From the NCBI RefSeq assembly GCF_001625305.1, contig NW_017802491.1, forward strand, positions 1,546,088-1,610,087: a DNA stretch of 64,000 nucleotides, given 5' to 3'. Source of the DNA: Branchiostoma belcheri (Eukaryota > Chordata > Leptocardii > Amphioxiformes > Branchiostomatidae). The notes under the pieces were generated by a model, which saw only the letters and a program-made list of their open reading frames with translations, had not been told where the DNA came from and ran no database searches. Shown in pieces: positions 36,385-48,900 of the stretch; the stretch's first letter is position 1, and each line of letters begins with the position of its first letter. A program made the position numbers and the translations under genes.

Positions 36385-36430
36385 GCTTCAAACGATCCGT
36401 GATTTGAAATCCGCTGCCTTAACCACTACA
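36385..36430 (-). other. tRNA(Ser)-like fragment
   Basis: On the minus strand TGGTTAAGGCAGCGGATTTC followed by AAATC closely resembles the D-arm to anticodon-arm section of serine tRNAs. No matching acceptor stem or good B-box follows, so it is probably a decayed tRNA copy or part of a tRNA-derived SINE rather than a working tRNA. Confidence 0.3.
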
Positions 36431-38782
36431 ATACATACTTAAGACGTGAAAATTACAAATGATTCCAAAGGCTCTTCTATAAATGTTCACCTGTTGGTGT
36501 TGCTGGGAAGATGCTCTAGGAAAGATAGGTCATCCGTACTGAAGAGACGTTGGTCGCACCTTTCCGATGTGTACGTGTGTCTAGTGACACCTGTCAGAAC
36601 ACCTGGGCAGGTAAGACAGACGGAAAACCAACGTCTGTCATCAGATGAGAGTTGTTCGGCTCTCCGTTAACTCCTGAAGCAAGTGTTGCAGGTGAAATAT
36701 CCGTCCCGTCGGTGTCCGCCGTCGCTACCCGTATTGCCGTTCTAACACAGTGTGTTGTGTTTCAGCGGTGTGCTCCCTATTGCCATACACACAATACAGC
36801 AAAAGGGGTGGCGACAATGACTATACAATTGCGAAGTAAACATGGTATGACTAATGTTTCATAAGGCTGTGTGTACAAACTTAGCAGCCAAGGAGACGGC
36901 TGGCCGGCTTTCCCGCTCGGCGTCGTTGCCTTGGAGCTTTCTTTGACTTCTAATTAATCTGGATCAGAAGACATCGCTCAGAACGTCTTAGTCCAGATCG
37001 TCTCAAAGGGAGGGATTAAGGGATTGGAGCCCGCTGTCTTCAGCATGAAGGAACCTGACAATAGAAAAGTTTGCCCGTGTTCATTCATTCTAAGGCGGGT
37101 CTGTTCTCAGGTTTTCAACTACAGGACGTCTGTATTGATCTATTGTCTTCATTTTCTAAAATCAATATAACTAGATTCTTAGTACATTACTTCATAAGAG
37201 TTTTTTTCTCTCGATAATTTCGAGTTGGTAAAACCGAACAATGTCTGATACGTGCCGAACTGCAAAGGTCAAGACTAACGTTTCCTCGCCACGTATTAGT
37301 TTTCCTTTTCTCGCTGTCAGTCATAGTTTGCCCACGGTTGAAAGAACTATTATCCCAAACCTTAGTTGGATTTAGAAGATAAGCGGCGGAGGTAATAGTA
37401 GTTTTGTCCGCGTAATCCGATAAAGGCTCCTGGGGGTAAGTCAATGCGCGCAAACACAACCCCACCACTGCGCTATCGGTCATTCAATCAACGCGTCCAG
37501 TCTGCCAACACATTAGGCCAAATTTCGCCGCCCGGATCACAATACAAAACAGCAAAACTGCACATTCAGCAAAGGTCTGGTAATCGAGTGTAAGACAAAC
37601 GCTAATGCAAGAATTTTGTTATTATTAGATATAAGAATATGCCTCATCAGATCACATATATGTATCTCTTACATTGGAGCATGTAAGGCAAAACAAGAGG
37701 ACAAATTAAGAGTTTACATCAAAACAGACATGTGGTGATTACAAAACAAATGTCACCAAAAATTCCTCTTGCGTGTTCCTAATTTTCTTGCCAAGGCGAC
37801 GTCCGAGGAGAAAAAGAACAAAACTTCAGTGTCTATCAAAGCGAACACCAACCTTAGCTGACTGTGCTTCAAAAGGCAGTGAGCTCAGCGAAGCATAAAT
37901 GTGCACCGTAAACGAACACGTCAGTGTGCGGACATTTTAGTTTCATAGATAGTCCCGAATCGTTTCATTTTTTTAATTATAGAAGCAAACGGTACAAGGA
38001 TTTAAAACAGTTATTTATTTAAGTGTGCGTTAGATCTGAGCGCAATGAGATTGACCACTGAAAGGTAGAAATCCCTACCAGAATCTAGCATCTAATAATA
38101 AGGACGAAATACCCACATAAAATCTTCTGCTTTCACCGGCAAATGATGTTCTTCAATGAAGCTGATGTAAATAGTGCATGGAGCGTCTTGTCTACTATTC
38201 ATTTCTAACGACGCAAAAATAAGGATCTGTTGCCATGGCGACAAGCCGAACACTCATGACGTCATGCGGACGGCACCCTCCTGGGTCTGCTGTTGCCACG
38301 ACGCCGTGCTTTAAGGAGTTTGTACCAAGGTACGGCGACCTTAACTGGTTACTTAAAAGATATTAGGAACGTACTTGCTACATTATCCTGTCTCTTTTGC
38401 ACCCCAAAAAAGAATCGACCTTATCCTGGCTTAGCAGCTTCAAATATTGAACCACTCTAGATCTCAGCAAATGCAGCAGAAAATGTCAGTTTCATCTTGA
38501 GTGGCAGGTTGTTTAAAAGATTTCAAATCAATGGCAAACCAAACAAAATCCCGTTAAACACGAGTGTGATGGCAGAGAATCCTTGATATAACCTTAGTAA
38601 CCAGGGAAATAGCAAGGGAAACGCCATTTAGTCCTACTGGGGATGTTTAGCAGCTTCACAAATTGAATATTCTAAGTACATGCCCATTCCATGGTTCTTC
38701 TGGATAAAAACAACCATTGACATCTGGCTTAACCTATCTGGAAATGAGGAAGATTCAGAAGCTGACATATTTTGAGAAGGGT

Positions 38783-38788
38783 TTTATT
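38783..38788 (-). terminator. Possible poly(A) signal for CNOT2
   Basis: AATAAA on the minus strand, about 1.17 kb beyond the CNOT2 stop codon. Other signals may be used; this is the clearest one I noticed downstream. Confidence 0.4.
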
Positions 38789-39955
38789 ACTGACATAGCA
38801 GGTCTCACAGCCTCACTCCTTTACCCACATAGGGGTAGCCCATCCGCTGGTCCTGAGAGCACAGCACCCACACAAGCCATCACAATTCATATCTGACTTT
38901 GATAAACTCACTGATGTACAGGATATTCACATCAATGTTCTGGCTTGCGTGGCCCCTGTGCTCTGGTTAAAAACGTCTCCACAAGGCACGGCTAAAGTGC
39001 ATTGTTTACAAATGTCACGTCTCCCCTACCTAGGCAGGGTTACGACTCAACTCTGTACATTGGCATTGTACACATTGTTAGCTTGTAGTATCCTAAAGAG
39101 GTACACTAACTCCTTTTTAGGATCCTTCAACCATGTAGACAAACTTGAAGACACAACAACTCCAAGCTTCTTACATATCTTGTCTTCTGGTCACAATATT
39201 GAATGGCTGGTTGTCTGGTTTGGTTTGGTGGGTTTGACAGTAAATCTACAACCAGCCTTGGTACACTATACTGAGGAATCTGTAGGTCTGAACATTTCCA
39301 TCTTTGGGAACAACACATTGCCCTTGCAGGAGCTCACATGGAGAACTCCCATACATTTAGGTGTCTGTGCATGTTCATAGTTGCCCTTTTGCTCTTTCCA
39401 CCTCCAGCTGATCTACCCTGCCATGTTGGATGTTGCCAAAATCTACCTCTATATATACACACAGATCTGTCTCAGTGAACACTAGCAGCACAGTATAGGG
39501 GCATGTGGTCACTGAGAATGCGACCATTGAGAAACGAGACCAAAAATTTCCACAAGCAAACATGACCAATTAAAGTAAATAAGACCCAAACTACAACACG
39601 GTTTCTGAGAAAGGAACAGTCTTGTCCATTTGACAATGGCATAAGTGGAAGTATTAGACAATATTGACAAGGATACTGGCCATGATGGTCAGTAGCCTAT
39701 ATAGAGGGTTACTTCTAATAAAGCACTGACACACTAATGTTCACTGAGACATCATCACTGTTCCTTCACACATTGATATATCCTGACATCTATTCTAGAG
39801 TCTCAGACTCAGCCCAAACATCAAGTCTTTAAACCTTTGAAGTAGCTACCAATTCTCTCTTAGTTACGTGGATAGGCAGTAAAGAGAAGGTTCAAAGAGT
39901 CCTTTTAAGACAAGCATGTTAGGGCTGATGTCTGAGACGGATGTCCCTTTTGACA

Positions 39956-42900
39956 TCATGCGAGGGCGGCTGGGTTGTGGTGCAACGTCGCAGGCAGATG
40001 AGGCCGGTCTTCCAACTTGTCGTAGTCTAAATGGAACTCCTTGGCCACCTTTCTCCACCCCTGGGCGTCGAAGAAGTAGTACGTCCCCCTCTCGTACGTG
40101 TTGGTTTTGACGTGAGGCTCCATCCCCGGCGCTCTCGTGATCCACACTCTCTCCTCCTTGTGGTACCTCCAGTCTCGGTTGTACCTAACATAACGGACCG
40201 GTATAGTGTTACAGCAACAGTAGTTTAAACATGCAAAGGGCCAGGTAGACTGTTGTTCGATCAAGAAGTTGGATATCTTTTCATCCATTGCCCATTACTC
40301 TCCTTTGTAAACATTTTCAAATTCTGTCATTGAAGCTTTTATGTGTAGCAAGCCTGGCCATAGATTGTTGACTTCAATATGGAAACTTACATGTAAGAAG
40401 ACATTAAGAACAAAAGCAATGTGCTCTTTTCATCAATCTCCTGTGACCTACAATTTTTGCACGGTCCACTTTGCACTTATTCAGCATGAAACAACATGTC
40501 CTGAGCTCAGGTTTGGTCCATCAGTACACCTAATCGAATTCTGAAGAAATATTCAAATGACAGATAGAATATGTGCATGCATAGTCTTTTTGGAAGGGTA
40601 GCAAGAAGAGGAGCATACAAAAAGCTGGCATCCAAGGAGGGATGCCTCTAGCAGCACACTTACAACTCAGCAGCGGCAGCTAACTGCAGCACGTCCTGCG
40701 TTGCTGTGTAGAACATGAAGAACAGCAGGTCCTCCCCGTACCGGTTCAGCTTGATGGGCGCCAACTTGTGCCTGATGTGGATGTTGGTCAGGTATTCTGA
40801 CGGCACGTGGAAGTCTGGAAATGTGTGCAGTGGAATATCTGCCATCAGCGAAGCCTTATGCAACTGCTCCAGAATATGTCAATAGGGGTCTTTGATACTA
40901 CATCTACAAAACACACAGACAGTACTACCACTTCAAGGAGTTTTAGGAGCATCTACCCATGCAATCTTAAAAGACATGCACTCAACATTATGCACTGAAC
41001 TCAAACCTTAGGCATCATTTTCTATTCTATCACAAGAAAAGAAGAAACACATACATGTACAGAAAAAATAAGAATCTACAAGAGTGTAATAAAAAGTAAA
41101 ATAATGGAATGCTAGTCACGTGCTGGCATGCGGGTAACTCAAAGAAACCACTGACAAGGAACCTGTTATGAGCTGCCTTTACATGTAACAAAACAAATCA
41201 TCAGCCTGAGGGGGGAAACAAGAGGGATGTTATGTACATGTAAGTACAATTCAAATTGCAAAGGGAGGAGCAGAAATGCACCCTGACGTGTAGTTACCTA
41301 TATCTTGTGCTCTGCACGGGTGGTCCGCCCACGGCCCACCAAAGTTATTATACAAGTTCCTGCCAAAGTAGACACAGAGTCATTAAGTTGGATTATGGCC
41401 TCAGCCTGGAATCCACCCTACTCTTCCTCCGGTTCACTCTCCAAGCAGAGGTTAGACTGTTAGATTTTAAGCTTTCTTTTGTGTTTTGTGTCGCTTTCTT
41501 AGCTTCTAATTCTATTTCATCAGCTTGAATGGAAAATAGAAACTGAGACAAAATGCCTAAGAATGCTCAGAAAAGACCTATACAGGCCATAAACTCTGCT
41601 TGGCGAGTACTGCTGCTGAGGTTCACTCCTCTGATGGTTTACCTGCAGAATAGTCTGGCCAATGTCTCCATTTAAACATCTGGCCTTTAATTCATTGATT
41701 ATTTCAGGTAACATAAATTTCTTTAAAGCAATGCAATGGGACCTGACTGCCTGTTATAACTTTGAAACATGTGATAATAACTAAAACCATAAACCTTGTT
41801 ATGACATAATTGCTTCATCCCTGGGAGGGAAGAATTGTTTTGGCTTGTTTGTATGTCTGTGTGTCTGCATGTGTTCACACAATTGTGTGTGTTCATACAT
41901 ATGTGTTTCTGTACTTCAGTTTCTGTGTTTGTAAGAAGGAGCAGTGCAGTTTCTGTATATTCTGCTAGAGAGGGTGAGTCACTTACATCTGATTGCCTTG
42001 GTTCCATTTAGGCATTTCTATAAAAGTCTATAAAACACTTGAAAATCAGCCTTACTCAGGAGAGTTGAGGTTGAGCCCTAGCGTGGTGAGGTCGCTCCCG
42101 AGTGCGAGCGCCACCATGTTGGGGTCTGTCTCCGCCGCCCGTATGAAGGTGAGGAGCCCTACCATACCAAACTGGTCCGTTACCATGCCTGCTGGGATGT
42201 TTCTTACTGTACCTGCAGAATCATGGCAAGGATAATGATCTTTAATGCATATTTAAGATCATGCACAGGGCACAAAATAGTTTTTCTGCATTAGTGCTGG
42301 TAACATTGAAAATTACCTGCACCAGACAAATTGTTGTACCTGCAGCACTGAGAATCAGTATGAAGTGCGTATCATACTGAAACTGTTGATAAACCATTGC
42401 CATTATTTCTCTTACACTTTGAAGGTGATAACAGCCAATGAAACTCCACATGTATATTTAAACACAGTACATGGACCAGTGCAGGTTAGGTACATTGTAC
42501 AGGTAGACATCAGAAATACCTGCAAAGGTCCAATTTTACCTGCACTGACCTTCAATTATGAAGGTGGTATTTTGAGCCGAGATGCATTATGTTGTTTAAC
42601 ATGAAGTCCACTTGTTAAGAATTTAACCTTGTTTCACTTTAGAAACACTTGGGCTAGAAACAGTGTGCTATCACTATGAAGACATCGTTGTTATCATAGC
42701 CTTTGAACCCACCGTCAGGTAATGTTTGAATGCCTCTCTTCTGGGACTTGTCTACTGGGAACTTGGCCGGATCTGACCCTGTCCCTGTAGAGTACACAAG
42801 GACAACATGAACTTACTGCTGACCCAAAAGTCTGGCAAAATGGACACACACAAACACACACCAACCCCATGCCGTGATCACTGCAAAGAAAACTGTAACT

Positions 42901-45900
42901 TTAGCCACAGTCGCTACAAAGACGTACAATGTTGTTACTACTCCTACCACAGCAAAACAACAACACGAAACACACCAAAATACAGTGTGCGCAGTTGGCT
43001 ACACAACACTTCAAAGCAAAATCACAACAGGGGAAAAAGAAGGGAATTTTGTACCTCCTTCATCGTTTGCCAGAACTGCTGTTGGGAGTGGTGGTAAAAA
43101 AGTTATCATCTCGCTTCGAATTACAGTCAAGGCCACACAAAATGGTTCAAATTCAACAGAGTATTTCTCTACTACCACTTTCACCTTTCACCCAAGTTCC
43201 AATAATTGTTATATCAACTATGGTGCTCTTACAATGAATAACAAATTTCTATTCAGTAAACTAATTTGACCTTTATGCTAAGAACCCTTTTATGCTCCAC
43301 CAACTAGCCACCTTATACCCAGCTTACATGATAGGCACTGACATAAAAGGCTTAATACGTCTACAGCTATAAGTCAACAAGCTGCGACCTTTTAAAAGTC
43401 AACAAGAATAACAAACATGACCTTTACCAAATTAGGGTCAAGTTTCTTCACACAGAAAGGTCAAGAATAATCCTGTCTACCCCCGAAGGTCATTAATGTG
43501 GGACTGACCTTTGAACTGTTTAAATCCTGGTGAGTCCGACTTAATCCAGCTGAAGTCTGCCATACCTTGGGGTGGAAGAGAGAGAGCTTTTGAAGCCCAA
43601 CAAAATGGATCACCGTTAGTTGCATGCCTTTACTATCCTCTCCAAACTTAACCATCTACAATCACACACTCAATCCTCTGCAAGCCATAACAACAATTAG
43701 ATGCATTCCTGTTGATGATAAAAGTGTTGTTTAATCTTTGCCACAGATTTAATAACCATTCAAAAGTAGTCTTTAGGGCAAAAGGTCATATTACTACCCT
43801 AGTAGCTTTTCTTGCAATTTGAGCAAGCATACCGGGTAACACAGAGGTCTTTAGGCTAGACTAGGTTTTGTAAGAGACAATGAATGGATCCTTTACCCAC
43901 CTCCTGCTGATGATACTGCCGTACTTGTGGGCTGGTTGGTATAAAGGCAAAGGGTTAAGTTTGGCATGCATATCTGTTTGTTTTCCTTCATATGTCATGT
44001 GATTTCTTGTGTTATATAAATCCATCTAAGCATTTCCAGGAATTTGCACACAATACTTTTCATTCTTGTTTTGCTATCAGTAGGTTACTGGTATGGTACA
44101 GTTGATGACTATTGCTGAAAGGGATCCATTACTCTGTTCACAAATTGACATATGCAGAGATTGTGTCAATTGTATGCTTTACACAGTTGGCAGTCACACC
44201 TTACTGAACCTGTACTCACTGTTTTGTTTGCATTCTCATCTCTGTTATTTTCTTGGTCTGGGAACATAAAACACACAAACACAAAATTACAATGAGAGTT
44301 ACATGTACTATGACCCAATATACATAGTCAATACTTTTGTATTTTGATTATAACAGGAAGCTTGTTTTCAGCAATACGAATTACCAAATGTCTGTCCATC
44401 ATGTTTTACACTGTACATAACTCAAACTGCTGAAAGCAGGTATTGAGGTAAACTCACTTTGTGTCCCTGGTAATGCTGGAAAGTCTTCATTATGGATGGT
44501 GAACTCCTGCTGGGGTTCACTTGGGGGTTTGGCCACCATACCAGCTGCAATGTACATGACAGAAATGGGACTTCATAACCCCATACTTGGCCCAGACATG
44601 ATTTCCATGAAACCAAAGTGAAAGGCTACAGATGAACAACAAAGGCTACAGTGAAAGGCTACAGATGAACATCTTTTTTTATGTTGAAGAAGGTTAGACA
44701 TCCAAGTAGTACCTTGAATAAGTTTTCTTCCTCCTTTTTGTGATCACATGGGATGTATTAAACTTATGAAGTCAACTAACACATCTCTTTTCCAACCCTA
44801 TAAAGTGCTCTACCAGAAAAGGATACAACAGCATATAATCATCACAGAGTTCAGTCTTACCATATGCTCTCCCAGGCATGTTGGAACCCACAGTATTGGA
44901 ACCACTTTCGCTCCCCCTCCGATCACTCAGAGCAGGGAAATCTGTAAGATAAAATATGTTTGTGTCAGTCCTATCCAGTCTACTGCTTAATACAATGTTC
45001 TCAACTGTTCTGATTCATCAACAACTTGAAGCTTTGCAGGTAAGCAATACTGAAGGAAAACATAAATCATAGCTGACCAGGGAGTAAGCAATATTACTAC
45101 TAGTGTAAGTCTGGAGGAGTCCACTACATGTACTGACCACACATTGTCCTGATATACAGGACTGGTAATTCATTTGAACTATTTGTTATATGCCACGTTT
45201 ATTTAAAGCTCGACCCCCCAAAACACACTGCACTTAAGTCTTTAGAGATGAGAAACGTGCATAAGTAACACTGCTGCTTGTTATTGACTACTGTGCCCAT
45301 TGCCCTATAGTAAGCAGGGCTCGAAATACGCACCAGCAACCTGCAAAAGAAACATTTTGATGTTGCAGAAGAAACACAAACAGCTTCCACACACTTTAGG
45401 CTGAAATATTCCTGATCAGGATCAGACATGATATTTTGCAGGAAGCAGAAGAGAGTTTTTCGAGCCCCAAATCGGGCCTAGGAACAAAAATGTTGTGTTT
45501 CTGGTTACCCGACTGACCCTAGCAGGAAAAATGCCGACCGTAACTGTTATGTAAGTCAACCTCAAAAAAAATTTATGACCTGAGTGTGGAAAACATCATA
45601 TCACCGTCTTCCAGCGAATCCCTACCTACTGACCCTATTCTTTCAGGGCTGTAATCGGAAACACAACATGACCTTTCCTATCCCTTTGAGCCAAATGGTG
45701 ACAAAAGTGTCCAGCTGTACCGTATGTCCAGGGATGTTCCCAGGTGTTGCCGCTCATCTGTCCAATCTTCCTGTTGCCGGACGTGTTAGCGGACTGTTTG
45801 TCTGATTTTACTGAAAAAATAAGTCATTTTCACTATCCAGTGCGGCCGGGCGGGGACAGAAGCCCGTCCCAGTCCACTTTCAGCTGACAGACAGGGGACC

Positions 45901-48900
45901 TGGGGACATTCCGACATGACTCACAAGCTGTCGTCACGGGAAGACCAAGGAAAGTAAATCACGCTTACTTCTAGTGTTAAAGGAGCACTCAAGTCAGCAA
46001 GAGGGTGTTATTTTCCAATAGATTTGTTGTATCAGTGAATACATAATCAGCTGACTTTTTGCAGAATTGACCTGTGCTTTGTAAAATACCAGTACCCCCA
46101 TGCACACCCAACCAATGTATTTCCTACCCAGTATATACATACTTCACTTCGGCAGGAATTTGCCAGGAGTTTGCCAGTGAACTAATTTTTCATGCATGGC
46201 TAGTGGGTAGACTAGTTTTCCTGACAGAGAGTGGGTACTTTATCATAGATGTATACTCAAAGTAGTATGCATCTTTTACTCCTAGAGTTGTTTTCTATTG
46301 AAAAATGACATCCGTTTCCCAACTTAAGTGCTCCTTTAAATGTCCAACAGCACTTACCTGCACTACTGAAGCCTGACCCACTCCCCACAGATCCCATACT
46401 TCCCAATAGACCCTACAGAAATAAAACAAAAGGACAAATCTTCAACTACTCAGATATGACAGAGTAAAATGAAGGTACAAACATAGTACTGAAATTGAAC
46501 ATTGCTTTTGAACAACTTTCTTATTCATATACATTGTAGTAACTGCAAGTGTAGCCATGAATACAGATTTCACATACAGATTTACAATGTAGTATTATGC
46601 CAACAGAAACATCGTCAACCTTTTTTGGGAGTGGTCTTAGAACACAAGAGTAAAATTAACTTTGACAATGTAATGACTGAAAGCAGAGCTGTGTTTGTGA
46701 GATAGCAAAGACATGCCAGACTAGCTTGATCCCTGTTATTCAACACTAAAGCAATCAGAAATACTGCCTTCTTTTCAAATACTGATAAAATATAAGCGTA
46801 GATAAAAGCGGTACTTGAGTTAAACCTGAAACATGTTGTTATAGCATACTGTCACTAGCTGTTTTGCATCCAATCTACACTCAAAATACAAGTCTAACTA
46901 CAATTTCTGACAAGTAAATGTTTTGATAGATATCAGGGATTGCTGCAGGTGTTGTACATCTGGTCATGCTAATCAAGACAGGCCTGTCTTTATAGTGCTG
47001 ATGATAGAAATCAAATAGGCAGCTTAGATATAGAGTACATAGATTTATATATAGAAAATCTAGCATCAACTGCCTTGTACAATTTGATCACATAGCACAA
47101 GAACTGCTGTAGGATGTGACCATCATTTGACGTACATGGTACTTTAATTGCTAAACACAAAATTCCTGTATTTACTGACCTGACTGCTGAACGGTTGGTT
47201 TCTACTGAGACCCAGACCTGCTAGAGCTCCTAGTGACGTGGGATTCCTGTGAGGTACAAAAGAGGATGGGGTCTTTTAGTTACTTGCAAAACATTACAAT
47301 AATAGATGCAACCAGAGAGTATGGCTAATGATGTAAACTTTTCTCAGGAATTCTGTATTCATTCATCTGTATTCATCAAAACATCTTTACCAGTCTTCCT
47401 AGAGTCATAAGATAATAAATGCTATCCATGCATTACCATACCTTAACAGAGTAACTATACAGTACATATCAACTAAACTGAGTACATATAATGCACATGA
47501 CCTGAACTAAGCACATAGAATAATGATAATGTTTTTACATGGTCCAGTAGATGTTAAACACTAAATCCTGAACACTAAAATACAATGTACTAACTACTAT
47601 ACACACATGACCTATACACGAATCGTTCTTTTTTATTTGTGTTTGTTTGTTTGTTTATGAAGCCAAACCTACCCGGGTGCTTGCGGCTGTAGGTTAAGAA
47701 TGGGCGAGCTGCGACTATTCGGACTGGCCAGCCCAGATGGCATCTTGTTGTTCCTATTGGGAATGTTGAGACCCTGCATGCCCTGTGTCTGGTTCACCAT
47801 GCCACGGGGACCCATGGACAACAGCCCTCTGTAACAACAACATCAAATTACTCTCTGTGTCTTAATACACATGAGAAGAGTCTAAGTTAATTCAGATCCA
47901 CACCTGTGGTCCAACATTAACACAACACTAAATGGCACACAGGAGTCTTTTTCGGCAATTAAAATGTACTTGATGATGACATGCAACATGTCGAGAAAGA
48001 AAATTATAGTAAAGACTGCAGTACCTGCTAGGAGAGGAAGGGGGCATGCCTGCAGGTACAGGGGGCATGTTGCTGACCCCAGAGTTGGACATGCTCCTGT
48101 TGAACTGTTGTTGGGGGTTGGCCACCCCTCGTGGCCCCACCTGCATGCCTAACGCCCCCATGCCTGTGGACAAAAGACAATCTTCAACAACATGGCAGCA
48201 GACTTGACCTATAGAACTCTACCTTTGTCTCACTGTTGGTAGACTAACACGCTGGCATTACAAGTAAAGCTGAAGGTGAAGAAAAATTAAAGATGAAGAA
48301 TGGATTGTAATTTTAACTGTCAATACATAATTACTAACTTTTAGGTATTCATGAAAACCTACAACTCAAACCATTTACTTAATGGTGATCTGCGTAATCT
48401 TAAATCTTACATTACCATATATACATGTACTTCATATGGATCTCCAAAAGTACACCAGCCAACAAGGAAATGTTGTGCTTGGAACAGCTGACTTGGAATA
48501 AGCAAATCATTGTCATTATCTACTGTTATATATTGCTGATTATAGTGAACTGCAGCAGCAGCAAGATAGATATAGAAAAGTATTTTTATTAATCTACCAA
48601 TATGAGATACAAATCATACTAAATTTGTTTCACGGGAAGAGGGTTCACAAGCCATTGTTTTGAAGTACAGCATATCAAAGAGAACTCAGAAATTTACAAC
48701 CATTTTGGCTTAAAAGGCTTTTGATAAAAGTTATGATAGCAGGAAAGGGCACTCATAGCCAGAAGGTACATGTAGATACCAATATTACTAGCACGATTCT
48801 CTTGTAGACATTTTCAAAACTGCCTGATCCTCCCATAAATCATCAACAAAACATCCATTAGTTTCCACCGCATGTAAATCCCTTTAATTTCTAACAAAGC

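Larger units (their letters stand above)
34664..39955. other. Intergenic region, no gene found
   Basis: The 5' untranslated region of the DD-CARD-Ig gene begins here, with an AG acceptor context (TTGATGTTGCAG) 16 bp before the start codon suggesting an upstream non-coding exon. Up to about 38.7 kb I find only short, unconvincing frames. From about 38.77 to 39.95 kb the sequence is probably the CNOT2 3' untranslated region; a 143-codon plus-strand frame there is antisense to it. An imperfect hairpin (36254-36325) and a tRNA-like fragment (36385-36430) are present. Confidence 0.5.

Noticed and set aside
38949-39380. 143-codon plus-strand frame
   Set aside because: Lies antisense to the probable CNOT2 3' untranslated region and matches no family.
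42807-43269. Three overlapping plus-strand frames in a CNOT2 intron
   Set aside because: Stop-poor because the stretch is CA-rich; all three frames are open at once, so none is likely coding.
45740-45815. Possible extra CNOT2 exon on the minus strand after TTTTTCAG
   Set aside because: No donor at the right place and no similarity to CNOT2; the neighbouring exons already join in phase without it.
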